From: Pediococcus cellicola
GTDB lineage: Bacteria; Bacillota; Bacilli; Lactobacillales; Lactobacillaceae
DNA length: 64,000 nt
Assembly (NCBI RefSeq): GCF_001438655.1
Contig: NZ_JQBR01000004.1
Coordinates: 1 to 64,000, forward strand
Direction: 5' to 3'
Shown here: positions 32,914 through 40,619 of the stretch, piece by piece
How positions within the stretch are numbered: the stretch's first letter is position 1
How the letters are laid out: the number at the start of each line of letters is the position of its first letter
Program-made: the position numbers and the translations under genes
Notes under the pieces: model-generated
Told to the model about the DNA's origin: nothing
Databases searched by the model: none
What the model saw: only the letters and a program-made list of their open reading frames with translations

Positions 32914-33576
32914 TTAACCAAGCTCCTTTTCTCTTCTTAATGCCCCATTTGCAATCCAATCCAGATTTATAGCAAAACCCGTTTTTAGGTCAGCAATGGT
33001 CTCTGGTGAGTCTTCTTTTTGAGAATGGAAGTAATGCCCTATCGAATGCACCAAAATCATGAAAACTAAACGTTGCAAAGCTTTTAACTCAGTATCGCTA
33101 TTGACCCGCAATTTTGAACGATCCACGGATGTGCTGACCTGGTCTTCAATATCTCGCATAGTCTTAAAAAAAGGATAGCTTGCCTTATTCTTACTAAATC
33201 GCGGCGAATTCTGTGCATGTTGAAAATTCGTTGCCACATCATTTTTAAAAATATCAGCGTTTGGCCCTTCAACTACTTCTGCCACTGCATACTCAAAGAA
33301 ACGCTTCATAGAGCTAAACAAATCGCCATGTGTTTCGTGAATAAGTTCTAACAAATGATGCTCCATGTCGGTCACCAGCGTGCCGATGTAGTAAAAATAG
33401 AGATCTTCTTTGTCTTCAAAATACTGATAAAAACTCCCACGAGGAATTTGGGCATCTGCGACAATCGCACTAACTGAAACTTCAGCTAAAGGTGCTCGTG
33501 AAAATTCATGCTGTGCAGCTAGCATAAGACGTTTCTTTTTGGCTTCATTTAAATTAAAAAAAGTTGCTGTTGGCAT
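32914..33576 (-). CDS. TetR family transcriptional regulator
   Basis: 220 residues. N-terminal HTH (about 10-55, with VSVSAIVADAQIPRGSFYQYF) and a C-terminal helical ligand domain. First gene of the operon with the exporter pair, so it very likely represses its own promoter and is relieved by an exported compound. The 15-base palindrome at 33593-33607 is its probable operator. Confidence 0.88.
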   Translation of the reverse strand: MPTATFFNLNEAKKKRLMLAAQHEFSRAPLAEVSVSAIVADAQIPRGSFYQYFEDKEDLYFYYIGTLVTDMEHHLLELIHETHGDLFSSMKRFFEYAVAEVVEGPNADIFKNDVATNFQHAQNSPRFSKNKASYPFFKTMRDIEDQVSTSVDRSKLRVNSDTELKALQRLVFMILVHSIGHYFHSQKEDSPETIADLKTGFAINLDWIANGALRREKELG

Positions 33577-33592
33577 TTCTTCCTCCTCAAAA

Positions 33593-33643
33593 ATGACACA
33601 CTGTCATAATTGATGATTATACGCTTAATCTATGCATTTGCAA
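33593..33643 (-). promoter_or_regulatory. Promoter and palindromic operator of the TetR-exporter operon
   Basis: Minus strand TTGCAA (33638-33643), 16 bases, TATAAT (33616-33621). A palindrome ATGACA-CAC-TGTCAT (33593-33607) covers the expected start of transcription, 17 bases before the TetR start codon. Confidence 0.75.
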
Positions 33644-33866
33644 GATGAAAATAAACCACATAGTAGCTCTATGTAATTTAATGACAAAAACTAAAAATAA
33701 CGATAAACCAGCATGCATTAGCATTGGTTTACCGTCATTTCGGACACTTATGTTTATTTAACTTGAATAATTTGTTGTTTCATTTTTGGCACATATGGGT
33801 ATTATTTCTGGTTATGTTCGTTCGCCTTTGAATCAGGGTTCAATTTTCAACTAACTTATATGTACA
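33644..33866. other. Intergenic stretch without a gene
   Basis: About 220 AT-rich bases between the TetR promoter and the tRNA-Gln terminator. The only structure is a weak imperfect hairpin near 33702-33733 (AAACCA/TGGTTT with an ATGC/GCAT tip). No open frame with a ribosome site was seen. Confidence 0.6.
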
Positions 33867-33915
33867 CAAAAAAAGAGCTGTTACATCAATAAAAGCGTTG
33901 ATGTAACGGCTCTTC
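33867..33915 (-). terminator. Terminator after tRNA-Gln
   Basis: Minus-strand stem GAGCCGTTACATCAA / TTGATGTAACAGCTC followed by TTTTTTT. Confidence 0.9.
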
Positions 33916-33928
33916 TTTGTTTAAGTTA

Positions 33929-34000
33929 TTGGGCATACTGGGATCGAACCAGTAAATTACGGATTCAGAGTCCGTGGCCTTACCATTTGGCGAATGCCCA
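33929..34000 (-). tRNA. tRNA-Gln (anticodon CTG)
   Basis: 72-base cloverleaf on the minus strand: acceptor TGGGCAT with ATGCCCA, anticodon stem ACGGA/TCCGT around the loop CTCTGAA (anticodon CTG), T arm ACTGG-TTCGATC-CCAGT. The U1-A72 pair is typical of tRNA-Gln. Reads CAG. No CCA is encoded. Own promoter and terminator. Confidence 0.93.
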
Positions 34001-34017
34001 TTAATTTTACCTATATT

Positions 34018-34046
34018 ATATTACCGTCTTTCTCAAGAACTGTCAA
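34018..34046 (-). promoter_or_regulatory. Promoter of tRNA-Gln
   Basis: Minus strand TTGACA (34041-34046), 17 bases, TAATAT (34018-34023). Confidence 0.75.
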
Positions 34047-34124
34047 CAGATGATTCAAAATCTTTCCTATAAACTGACAAACTACGGGCTTTTTGCTACA
34101 ATATACTGTTGTGAGGTGAAATCT

Positions 34125-34454
34125 ATGGCAACAAATTCAGATTCAATCTATAACGTGTTATCCCAAATTCGAAAACATCCTGATCGTGCCAAAATTAATA
34201 CGTTGGGTTACACAAACGTTGTGCAGTTAAATATGCCTGATAGCATGGCAGTCGCTAATCCAGAAATCTATTTCCCTGATGAAACTTTATTAGTAGATCG
34301 CTTATCAGACGAATTTGTGGACAAATATAACGTACTCCTTGATTATTTTAATAGCCTAACCAAAAGACCAATGAAGTCTTACCATGAAGTCTGGATTACG
34401 ACCTCTCACATTTTAGAGCAAAAATCCTATATGCTTGAGCTAACTTATGAATAA
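34125..34454 (+). CDS. Protein of unknown function
   Basis: 109-residue soluble, acidic protein; I do not recognise a family. No membrane segment or catalytic motif is evident. The ATG at 34125 follows GAGGTG at good spacing; upstream in-frame sequence belongs to the promoter region (-10 TATACT near 34104). It overlaps the next gene by 8 bases, so the two form a small operon lying between two tRNA genes. Confidence 0.65.
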   Translation: MATNSDSIYNVLSQIRKHPDRAKINTLGYTNVVQLNMPDSMAVANPEIYFPDETLLVDRLSDEFVDKYNVLLDYFNSLTKRPMKSYHEVWITTSHILEQKSYMLELTYE

Positions 34455-34650
34455 ACGAGAATTGAAGATCGCACTAGCCGATACTAAACAAAAATTGGTC
34501 ATTTGGGCAGTTATCGCTGTTTTGTGTTTAGTCAGTGAAAATCTGATACAGCTTTCTTTTCTTCCGTTTATGATGATCGCTATTTTTATTTATTGGCTTT
34601 ACCTATTTATAACTTTTGTTTATCTAACCATTTTAACTTACAAACGATAA
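34447..34650 (+). CDS. Small membrane protein of unknown function
   Basis: 67 residues with two hydrophobic helices (about 16-38 and 42-62) after a charged start (MNKRELKIALADTKQK). Starts inside the end of the preceding gene (8-base overlap), implying coupled translation and perhaps a membrane anchor for that protein. No family recognised. Confidence 0.6.
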   Translation: MNKRELKIALADTKQKLVIWAVIAVLCLVSENLIQLSFLPFMMIAIFIYWLYLFITFVYLTILTYKR

Positions 34651-34665
34651 TTGAGGGCTAAGGTA

Positions 34666-34694
34666 TTGACTTTGTGGCTCAAATAAGATAAATT
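34666..34694 (+). promoter_or_regulatory. Promoter of tRNA-Glu
   Basis: TTGACT (34666-34671), 17 bases, TAAATT (34689-34694), 16 bases before the tRNA. Confidence 0.65.
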
Positions 34695-34710
34695 AGAACA
34701 GTACTAATTT

Positions 34711-34784
34711 TGCCCGCTGGTCAAATTGGTTTAAGACGTCGCCCTCTCAAGGCGGAGCTACGGGTTCGAACCCCGTGCGGGTGA
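34711..34784 (+). tRNA. tRNA-Glu (anticodon CTC)
   Basis: 74 bases. Acceptor TGCCCGC with GCGGGTG (an unusual U1-G72 plus a G2-U71 pair), D arm with GGTCAA and TTAAGAC as in other tRNA-Glu, anticodon stem TCGCC/GGCGG around CTCTCAA (anticodon CTC), T arm ACGGG-TTCGAAC-CCCGT, discriminator A. Would read GAG. No CCA encoded. The odd first pair makes it slightly divergent, but it has its own promoter and terminator. Confidence 0.85.
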
Positions 34785-34796
34785 TAATTCATAATA

Positions 34797-34845
34797 AAAC
34801 AGGTCTAAAACACTGTTATCACAATGTTTTAGACCTGTTTTATTT
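34797..34845 (+). terminator. Terminator after tRNA-Glu
   Basis: Stem AAAACAGGTCTAAAACA / TGTTTTAGACCTGTTTTA with T-rich tail. Confidence 0.88.
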
Positions 34846-35202
34846 AATGGGAATTTCATCGTTTCATCACCATTTACATCATGCACAAAACGAAAAAAGC
34901 TTGTCGATTCTGCAACCGATTAAACATTTTAATGCGATTGACGCTCCCATCTTGGCATGTGAAAAAAATCACCGTAATCAAAACCATTCACGTTACCAAA
35001 CGTCACAACGAGATCAAATAAAATCAACATTGGCTGGTACCGGTGGTAATCCATGTATGAGTCAATTGATAATCATCGTTAACTCTAATATTAAAAAGGC
35101 AATAGCCCCACTGCTTCGCTTAAACCTTGTGCGCCGTCCATTGTATCTGTGTGCGCACACTCCTTCATATTTTAGTTATGAATTAATTTTGTATCATCAA
35201 AC
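34846..35202. other. Intergenic stretch without a recognised gene
   Basis: About 360 bases between two terminators. An open frame runs through it on the plus strand but starts inside the tRNA and crosses both terminators, and its product matches nothing I know. No promoter or ribosome site is convincing on either strand. Confidence 0.6.
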
Positions 35203-35236
35203 ACAAAAAGCTACCCGAACAATTCGAGGTAGCTTT
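35203..35236 (-). terminator. Terminator of the SPFH operon
   Basis: Minus-strand stem AAAGCTACC / GGTAGCTTT with CGAATTGTTCG-type inner pairing, then TTTTTGTGTTT. Confidence 0.78.
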
Positions 35237-35257
35237 CCATCATAAATTTAGTGTCGT

Positions 35258-36304
35258 TTATAAATTATGTTTTTGATCGTCTCTAGTCCCTAATAATTTT
35301 CCAATAACCGGAATCTTGCCAAACTCATCCGAACTATCAGAAGGTACCACAACCATGTTTGTGTTTGATTTTGCCAAATCTGAAAAAGCATTAATAGATT
35401 GGTTCTGGAAATACTTGTCAGTTACTTCAGACAAACCAGCTTGCACAGTGTCGATTCGATAACGTTCCGCATTAGCACGCGTTTTGGTAGCATCAGCTTC
35501 CGCCTTAGCAGTCGCCATTAGCGCGTCATTTTTAGCCTTCGTTGTTAATTCAATGGATTTAGCTTCCCCTTCGGCCTTAGCAATCGCAGCTACCCGTTCA
35601 CGATCGGCCGTCAACTGTTTGTCCATCGCTTCTTGAATTGCGCGTGAAGGAGTCAATTCGTCAATATTGATTCGATCAACATTAATACCATATGTGTTAG
35701 TGAGATCCCCAATCGCAAGTGTTAACTCCTGATTAATCTTGGCCGTTGAACCTAAAGCCTCATTTAAATCCATTCGCCCAATAATATCCCGCAAATGTCC
35801 ACGTACAAGTTGGGCCATCGATTCCACGGAATCCGTATTTTCGTATTGATATTTTACAGGATCCGTAACATGAAAGTTTAGTGTCAAACTAGCTGAAACA
35901 TCCGCATTATCTTTGGTGATAATTGAATAATTTGGCAATGCCAAAGGTTCCATAGCCAAACTCACATTCCTAATTTTTTGAAAGAAAGGCCAATAAAAAT
36001 GAAATCCTGGCTCTACACTACGTTTGTACTTTCCTAAAGTTTCTACTAATCCACGATTATTCTGAGGTACAATTCTAAATCCAAATGGCATGTTAACACT
36101 CCTCCGTTTTTCTGGTATCCGTGCATGAATGGTTCGTTCTGGCTGTCGATTTTCATCACGCTTATTTTGTTTCTTAGTGGCGCGTTTTCGTGCCGCAATA
36201 ACGTTTTGTTGAACCTTTTTATACTGATCTGTATAATTACCGCTCAACGCTGAACCCATCATTTCGTTAAGGAAACCATGGGCCTGTTTCTGTTGGTTTG
36301 CCAT
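35258..36304 (-). CDS. SPFH/Band 7 (stomatin-like) protein
   Basis: 348 residues. SPFH domain from about residue 73 (FRIVPQNNRGLVETLGKY, EPGFHFYWPF), followed by an Ala/Glu/Lys-rich coiled coil (about 225-290, with repeated KAEGEAK/KAEADAT stretches) and an unstructured tail. No membrane helix is visible. The first 71 residues are highly basic and atypical; a second ATG at 36089-36091 (residue 72) has a perfect GGAGG 9 bases upstream, so a 277-residue short form starting at MPFGFRIVP is at least as likely as the long form. Likely a membrane-microdomain scaffold or protease regulator. Confidence 0.82.
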   Translation of the reverse strand: MANQQKQAHGFLNEMMGSALSGNYTDQYKKVQQNVIAARKRATKKQNKRDENRQPERTIHARIPEKRRSVNMPFGFRIVPQNNRGLVETLGKYKRSVEPGFHFYWPFFQKIRNVSLAMEPLALPNYSIITKDNADVSASLTLNFHVTDPVKYQYENTDSVESMAQLVRGHLRDIIGRMDLNEALGSTAKINQELTLAIGDLTNTYGINVDRINIDELTPSRAIQEAMDKQLTADRERVAAIAKAEGEAKSIELTTKAKNDALMATAKAEADATKTRANAERYRIDTVQAGLSEVTDKYFQNQSINAFSDLAKSNTNMVVVPSDSSDEFGKIPVIGKLLGTRDDQKHNL

Positions 36305-36322
36305 CCTATCTCCCCCAAATGG

Positions 36323-36655
36323 CTAAATTTTTTGTAAGGTTAAAATATTTCCGTTTGCCTCAATGACCGCATATTCCGCGGTAGCATCGACTTCACTATT
36401 ATCATTAATCAAATATCGGTAGTAAATTCCTGAAACCAATACTAACCCATTGTCTGGATTGATATCCTTTCCTAAAACTGTTTTGCCAATTATCTGGCGT
36501 TTTTCGAAATTTTTAGTGCCATGATTTGCACTCAATAAACTCACAATATACATATTGACACTCTGGTTGGCACGATCAGCTTCCTCCGCTAATCGATCAT
36601 ACAAGGATTGGTCCATGCGTAGCAGAAACCGTTTGTCTTTTGAATTTCCCGCCAT
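36323..36655 (-). CDS. Ribbon-helix-helix (Arc/CopG-like) protein
   Basis: 110 residues. N-terminal RHH motif (KRFLLRMDQSLYDRLAEEAD, then NQSVNMYIVSLL) and a C-terminal domain of about 60 residues (IIGKTVLGKDINPDNGLVLVSGIYYRYL) that I do not recognise and that looks like a small beta barrel. ATG at 36655 chosen because GAGGTG lies 9 bases upstream; an in-frame GTG at 36667 is part of that site. Followed after 18 bases by the SPFH gene, and probably autoregulated through the palindrome upstream. Confidence 0.78.
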   Translation of the reverse strand: MAGNSKDKRFLLRMDQSLYDRLAEEADRANQSVNMYIVSLLSANHGTKNFEKRQIIGKTVLGKDINPDNGLVLVSGIYYRYLINDNSEVDATAEYAVIEANGNILTLQKI

Positions 36656-36676
36656 AAAATTGGTCACCTCATTTCA

Positions 36677-36727
36677 ATATCACATTGATATCAACCTAAT
36701 CGTAAAGATTTTTGCCTTAAAAGTCAA
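36677..36727 (-). promoter_or_regulatory. Promoter and palindromic operator of the RHH-SPFH operon
   Basis: Minus strand TTGACT (36722-36727), 17 bases, TACGAT (36699-36704). The palindrome ATATCA-CAT-TGATAT (36677-36691) lies at the expected transcription start, a natural site for RHH autorepression. Confidence 0.7.
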
Positions 36728-36739
36728 GAAAAATCCAAA

Positions 36740-36812
36740 TAAAAAAGCCCTGAGAACTTTCAAATATACCTCACTTCACTAGAAAGGAAATTTGCTAAAT
36801 TCTACAGGACTT
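36740..36812 (-). terminator. Probable terminator of pgi
   Basis: Minus-strand AAGTCCTGTAGAA pairs with TTCTCAGGGCTT across a large 43-base loop, then TTTTTTATT. The large loop lowers confidence. Confidence 0.45.
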
Positions 36813-36842
36813 ATTTTATTTTTTAACAAGCTCTACAACTCT

Positions 36843-38198
36843 TTATTTACCAAGGCGTTGATTGAGTTCTTGTGTTTGTGCTTCATAACCAGGACGGCCA
36901 AGCAAAGCAAACATATTGCTCTTGTATGCTTCTACTCCAGGTTGATTGAATGGGTTAATCCCATTTAAGTAACCTGAAATACCAACAGCAATTTCAAAGA
37001 AGTAGATCAAGTAGCCCAATGTATAAGCGTCTTGTTGAGGAATATTTACATTCATAACAGGAACGCCACCATCATTATGAGCTAAAGTAACTCCTTGATG
37101 AGCCTTCTTATTAACTTCATCCATGGTACGGCCTTCAAGATACTTAAGACCATCAAGATTCTTTTCTTCCTTAGGAATGTTCAAGTCATGATTAGGCTTA
37201 TCCACATTCACAACCGTTTCCATCAGGTTACGACGACCTTCTTGAATATATTGACCAAGTGAATGTAAATCAGTTGAGAAGTTTGCAGATGAAGGATAGA
37301 TACCCTTTTGATCTTTTCCTTCTGATTCACCCATTAATTGTTTCCACCATTCGCCAAAGTACTGTAAAGTTGGTTCAAAGTTTTCTAATAATTCAGTGGT
37401 GTAGCCTTTACGATACAAAATGTTACGCAATGCTGCGTATTTGTAAGCATCATTTTTGGTTACGTCAGGATCCTTATAAGCGTCACGACCATCAGCAGCA
37501 CCTTGCATTAATTGATCAATGTCGCCACCAGCAACCGCAATTGGTAATAAACCAACCGCAGAAAGTACAGAGAAACGTCCACCAATGTCATCAGGAACAA
37601 CGAATTCTTCGTAGCCTTCAGCATCAGATTCAGTCTTTAAAGCGCCTTTAGCTTTATCAGTTGTGGCAAAAATTCGTTCCTTAGCGCCTTCTTTACCATA
37701 CTTAGCAACTAATTTTTCTTTCAGTACTCGGAATGCAATTGAAGGTTCTGTGGTCGTCCCTGACTTAGAAATCACGTTAATCGAAAAGTCACGGTCGCCA
37801 ATCAAATTAACCAAATCAGTTAAGTAAGTTGAACTGATTGAATTTCCAGCAAAGAATACTTGTGGGATGCCATTGCGTTGTTCTTTAGGAAGTAAGTTAT
37901 AGAAAGTATTTCCCAAGAAATCAATTGCTGCACGTGCACCTAAATATGAACCACCAATACCAATCGCAACAAAGACTTCTGAATTATTTTGAATCTTCTT
38001 TGCAGCAGCTTTAATACGTGCAAATTCACTCTTATCATAGTCTACAGGCAAATCAATGAAGCCACGGAAATCATTTCCAGCTCCAGTACCCTCACGTAAT
38101 TCCTTATCTGCTGCAGTAACAAGTGGTTGCATTTCAGTAAGTTCATTGTAATGAACAAACTTTGAAACAGCTGAACCATCAAACGAAATATGTGCCAT
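36843..38198 (-). CDS. pgi: Glucose-6-phosphate isomerase
   Basis: 451 residues, the short Firmicutes form. Interconverts glucose-6-P and fructose-6-P. Signatures [11 protein letters not shown] (phosphate binding), [13 protein letters not shown] and [18 protein letters not shown]; active-site Glu in [23 protein letters not shown] region. Single gene. Confidence 0.97.
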   Translation of the reverse strand: MAHISFDGSAVSKFVHYNELTEMQPLVTAADKELREGTGAGNDFRGFIDLPVDYDKSEFARIKAAAKKIQNNSEVFVAIGIGGSYLGARAAIDFLGNTFYNLLPKEQRNGIPQVFFAGNSISSTYLTDLVNLIGDRDFSINVISKSGTTTEPSIAFRVLKEKLVAKYGKEGAKERIFATTDKAKGALKTESDAEGYEEFVVPDDIGGRFSVLSAVGLLPIAVAGGDIDQLMQGAADGRDAYKDPDVTKNDAYKYAALRNILYRKGYTTELLENFEPTLQYFGEWWKQLMGESEGKDQKGIYPSSANFSTDLHSLGQYIQEGRRNLMETVVNVDKPNHDLNIPKEEKNLDGLKYLEGRTMDEVNKKAHQGVTLAHNDGGVPVMNVNIPQQDAYTLGYLIYFFEIAVGISGYLNGINPFNQPGVEAYKSNMFALLGRPGYEAQTQELNQRLGK

Positions 38199-38240
38199 TG
38201 CTTTTTTACCTCACTTTATATTTTTAATGTTCACTAATTT

Positions 38241-38268
38241 ATTATACACCCGATCCCTAAAATTTGAA
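38241..38268 (-). promoter_or_regulatory. Promoter of pgi
   Basis: Minus strand TATAAT (38241-38246) with TTCAAA 17 bases upstream (four of six matches). Confidence 0.5.
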
Positions 38269-38390
38269 GCGTAACCAGGCGGGCTGTCTTTAGAAGATAA
38301 ACTCGTTAGACGCCTCACAAGTTGTCCAAATTAGGATCGAACCATTTTTCAAAATTAACGTACACGAATTCAAGAAAAGTTACTTTTTTT

Positions 38391-38418
38391 CAAAATAAAA
38401 AACAGCATCTCTACTGTT
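38391..38418 (-). terminator. Terminator of glcU
   Basis: Minus-strand hairpin AACAGTA-GAGA-TGCTGTT followed by TTTTATTTTG. Confidence 0.7.
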
Positions 38419-38434
38419 CCTCAAATTAACGCAA

Positions 38435-39304
38435 TTATTTCATTAATGCCAACAACGTTGAGCCAATAATAATTAAGATAGAACCGAAAATAACATATTG
38501 CATTTCACGATGTGTCTTGTGCTCACCCAAGAACCAGATACTTCCAAAGGTGGAGATCACAATTCCGGCCTGTGCTAATGAATAACTAATTGCCAATCCA
38601 ACACTTGGAATCGCCAGAAACATGAAGATATTTCCAATGCCCCAAACTAACCCAGTAATGATGTTTGCCCATGTATGTTGATCTTTGAAAGCAGTCACTG
38701 CTGCTTTAGATAGGAAAACAAAGACAATTGCACCTGCAAGCATGCCAATTGCCTGTGGTAAAATAACTGCTTTGGCATTCACATCAGCAAATCGAACCAC
38801 TACCGTATAACCAATATAGCCAATTGTTGAAATAACTAAGGCCCGAATTCCTGCGCCCATATCTTCATCTTTGTTATGTTCCTTGTCACTTTTATCACGC
38901 AAAGATGTAAATGTAGCCCCAACAATTAGTGCAATGACGGCAACTGTTCCCATGGTAATAGTTTTACCAGTCGTCCATTCATGCCAGATCAAAACACCCG
39001 CTAAGGCATTTCCAGCTAACTGGAGACCTGTTGATAAAGGAACTGTCTTAGACACACCAATTTTTTTCATTGAGGTGAACTGCATCCCCTGACCAACTGC
39101 CCAGAACAGTCCAGAAACCACACCGGCAATCCACACTTTAGCAGAGAGCGTTGGTTGATACAAAAACCAAGTAAAAATAGCGAACACAACAGCTCCCATG
39201 GTCATTCCAAGTGTTTGTTGTGGTGCCGTGCCACCAAGGCGACCTGACACAAGTCCAATACTCCCCCAAGCAATCGCTGGAATCAGCGCAATTATGATAC
39301 CCAT
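38435..39304 (-). CDS. glcU: Glucose uptake protein, GRP/RbsU family
   Basis: 289 residues, ten membrane helices of about 20 residues arranged as two DMT-like halves, separated by a charged stretch around residues 140-150 (KSDKEHNKDEDMG). GlcU-type permeases import glucose with protons, giving a non-PTS route that needs glucokinase. Monocistronic; a cre-like sequence lies in its promoter. Confidence 0.85.
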   Translation of the reverse strand: MGIIIALIPAIAWGSIGLVSGRLGGTAPQQTLGMTMGAVVFAIFTWFLYQPTLSAKVWIAGVVSGLFWAVGQGMQFTSMKKIGVSKTVPLSTGLQLAGNALAGVLIWHEWTTGKTITMGTVAVIALIVGATFTSLRDKSDKEHNKDEDMGAGIRALVISTIGYIGYTVVVRFADVNAKAVILPQAIGMLAGAIVFVFLSKAAVTAFKDQHTWANIITGLVWGIGNIFMFLAIPSVGLAISYSLAQAGIVISTFGSIWFLGEHKTHREMQYVIFGSILIIIGSTLLALMK

Positions 39305-39370
39305 TATAAATTCTCCTTATTCTCTAAAAATTAAAGTCTATACCAAGACAAAGAAACATTTTAACAGGAA

Positions 39371-39405
39371 AGTAACCGTTTTTACAAGGGCTAAATTATT
39401 AAATT
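39371..39405 (-). promoter_or_regulatory. glcU promoter with an embedded cre-like site
   Basis: On the minus strand TTGTAA is followed 18 bases later by TAAAAT. Between them TAAAAACGGTTACT (39371-39384) matches the cre consensus at 12 of 14 positions, placing CcpA between the two promoter boxes. Confidence 0.4.
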
Positions 39406-39702
39406 TAATTGATATATACTCTAAATTCAACTGTAACGCCCGTCATGTCTACATTTGAGGCCACTTGTTTTTTGTTTGTAAAATATCGGTATAGGCCAAA
39501 TAATTGGCTAATTTTTATACTTAGTCACTACTTTTGTTATCTTTTCTCTATGATAACGTTTTCTGGATTCAACTATTTTTCTCCCATTCTTATCAATCAA
39601 AAATGGTCTGCATTTTCTAAATTAAATGTGTTAAAATAGAAATGTTCGTTTAATGCAACCTTTTTACACATCGTTGTAATATATTTTGGGAGGATTTTAT
39701 TT
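39406..39702. other. glcU-fba intergenic region
   Basis: AT-rich, no gene. A plus-strand -10-like TTAAAAT near 39631 and TAATAT near 39679 could serve fba, but no strong -35 is visible. A GGGAGG ribosome site lies just before the fba ATG. Confidence 0.5.
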
Positions 39703-40569
39703 ATGTCATTAGTTAACGGTAACGAAATCTTTGCTGAAGCTCGCAAAGGTCATTACGCAGTTGGTGCTTTTAACACTAACAACTTGGAATGGACTCGTGC
39801 AATTCTTGGCGCTGCTCAAGAAAAAAACACACCAGTTTTGATCCAAACTTCTATGGGAGCTGCAAAGTACATGGGTGGCTATGAACTTTGTTTAAACTTA
39901 GTTCAACAAACCATGAAGTCAATGAACATCACAGTTCCAGTTATCATGCATTTAGACCATGGTAACTACGAAGCTGCTAAAGAATGTATCGAAGTTGGTT
40001 ACAACTCTGTTATGTTTGATGGTCATGATTTACCATTTGCAGAAAACTTAGAAAAAACTAAGGAAATTGTTAAGTTGGCACATGCTAAAGGTATGTCTGT
40101 TGAAGCCGAAGTTGGTTCAATCGGTGGAGAAGAAGACGGTATCATTGGTGAAGGCGAATTAGCTGATGTTGAAGAAGCTAAACAAATCGCTGCAACTGGC
40201 GTTGATTACCTTGCTTGTGGAATTGGTAACATCCATGGTCAATACCCAGAAAACTGGAAGGGTCTTAACTTTGACCGTTTGAAGGAATTGGCTGACGTTA
40301 TTTCTACACCACTTGTATTACATGGTGGTTCAGGAATTCCTAAGGAACAAATCCAAAAAGCTATCTCAATGGGTGTTGCTAAGGTTAACGTTAACACTGA
40401 ATGCCAGATGGCTTTCGCAGCTGCAACTCGTAAGTACATTGAAGAAGGACATGACCAAAATGATATTAAAGGTTATGACCCTCGTAAGTTACTTGCACCT
40501 GGTACAAAAGCTATTAAAGATACAGTTGAAAGCCGTATCGAATGGTTCGGTACACCAGCTGTTAAATAA
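39703..40569 (+). CDS. fba: Fructose-bisphosphate aldolase, class II
   Basis: 288 residues, zinc-dependent aldolase splitting fructose-1,6-bisphosphate. Catalytic Asp85 and zinc His86 in IMHLDHGN; EVGSIGGEEDG and GGSGIPKEQI (phosphate site) follow. Codon use is visibly biased to preferred codons, as expected for an abundant glycolytic enzyme. Single gene with a strong terminator. Confidence 0.96.
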   Translation: MSLVNGNEIFAEARKGHYAVGAFNTNNLEWTRAILGAAQEKNTPVLIQTSMGAAKYMGGYELCLNLVQQTMKSMNITVPVIMHLDHGNYEAAKECIEVGYNSVMFDGHDLPFAENLEKTKEIVKLAHAKGMSVEAEVGSIGGEEDGIIGEGELADVEEAKQIAATGVDYLACGIGNIHGQYPENWKGLNFDRLKELADVISTPLVLHGGSGIPKEQIQKAISMGVAKVNVNTECQMAFAAATRKYIEEGHDQNDIKGYDPRKLLAPGTKAIKDTVESRIEWFGTPAVK

Positions 40570-40581
40570 TTTTTGATAAGT

Positions 40582-40615
40582 AAAAAGCAGAATCCGTTTG
40601 GATTCTGCTTTTTTT
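40582..40615. terminator. Bidirectional terminator between fba and the histidine kinase gene
   Basis: Stem AAAAAGCAGAATCC-GTTT-GGATTCTGCTTTTTTT; serves convergent genes. Confidence 0.92.
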
Positions 40616-40619
40616 GTTG

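Noticed and set aside
33702-33733. Hairpin in the TetR-tRNA gap as a terminator
   Set aside because: The stem is short and bulged, the T tail is poor, and the tRNA already has a strong terminator.
34775-35245. 156-codon plus-strand open frame after tRNA-Glu
   Set aside because: It begins within the tRNA and runs through two terminators; no ribosome site and no recognisable protein.
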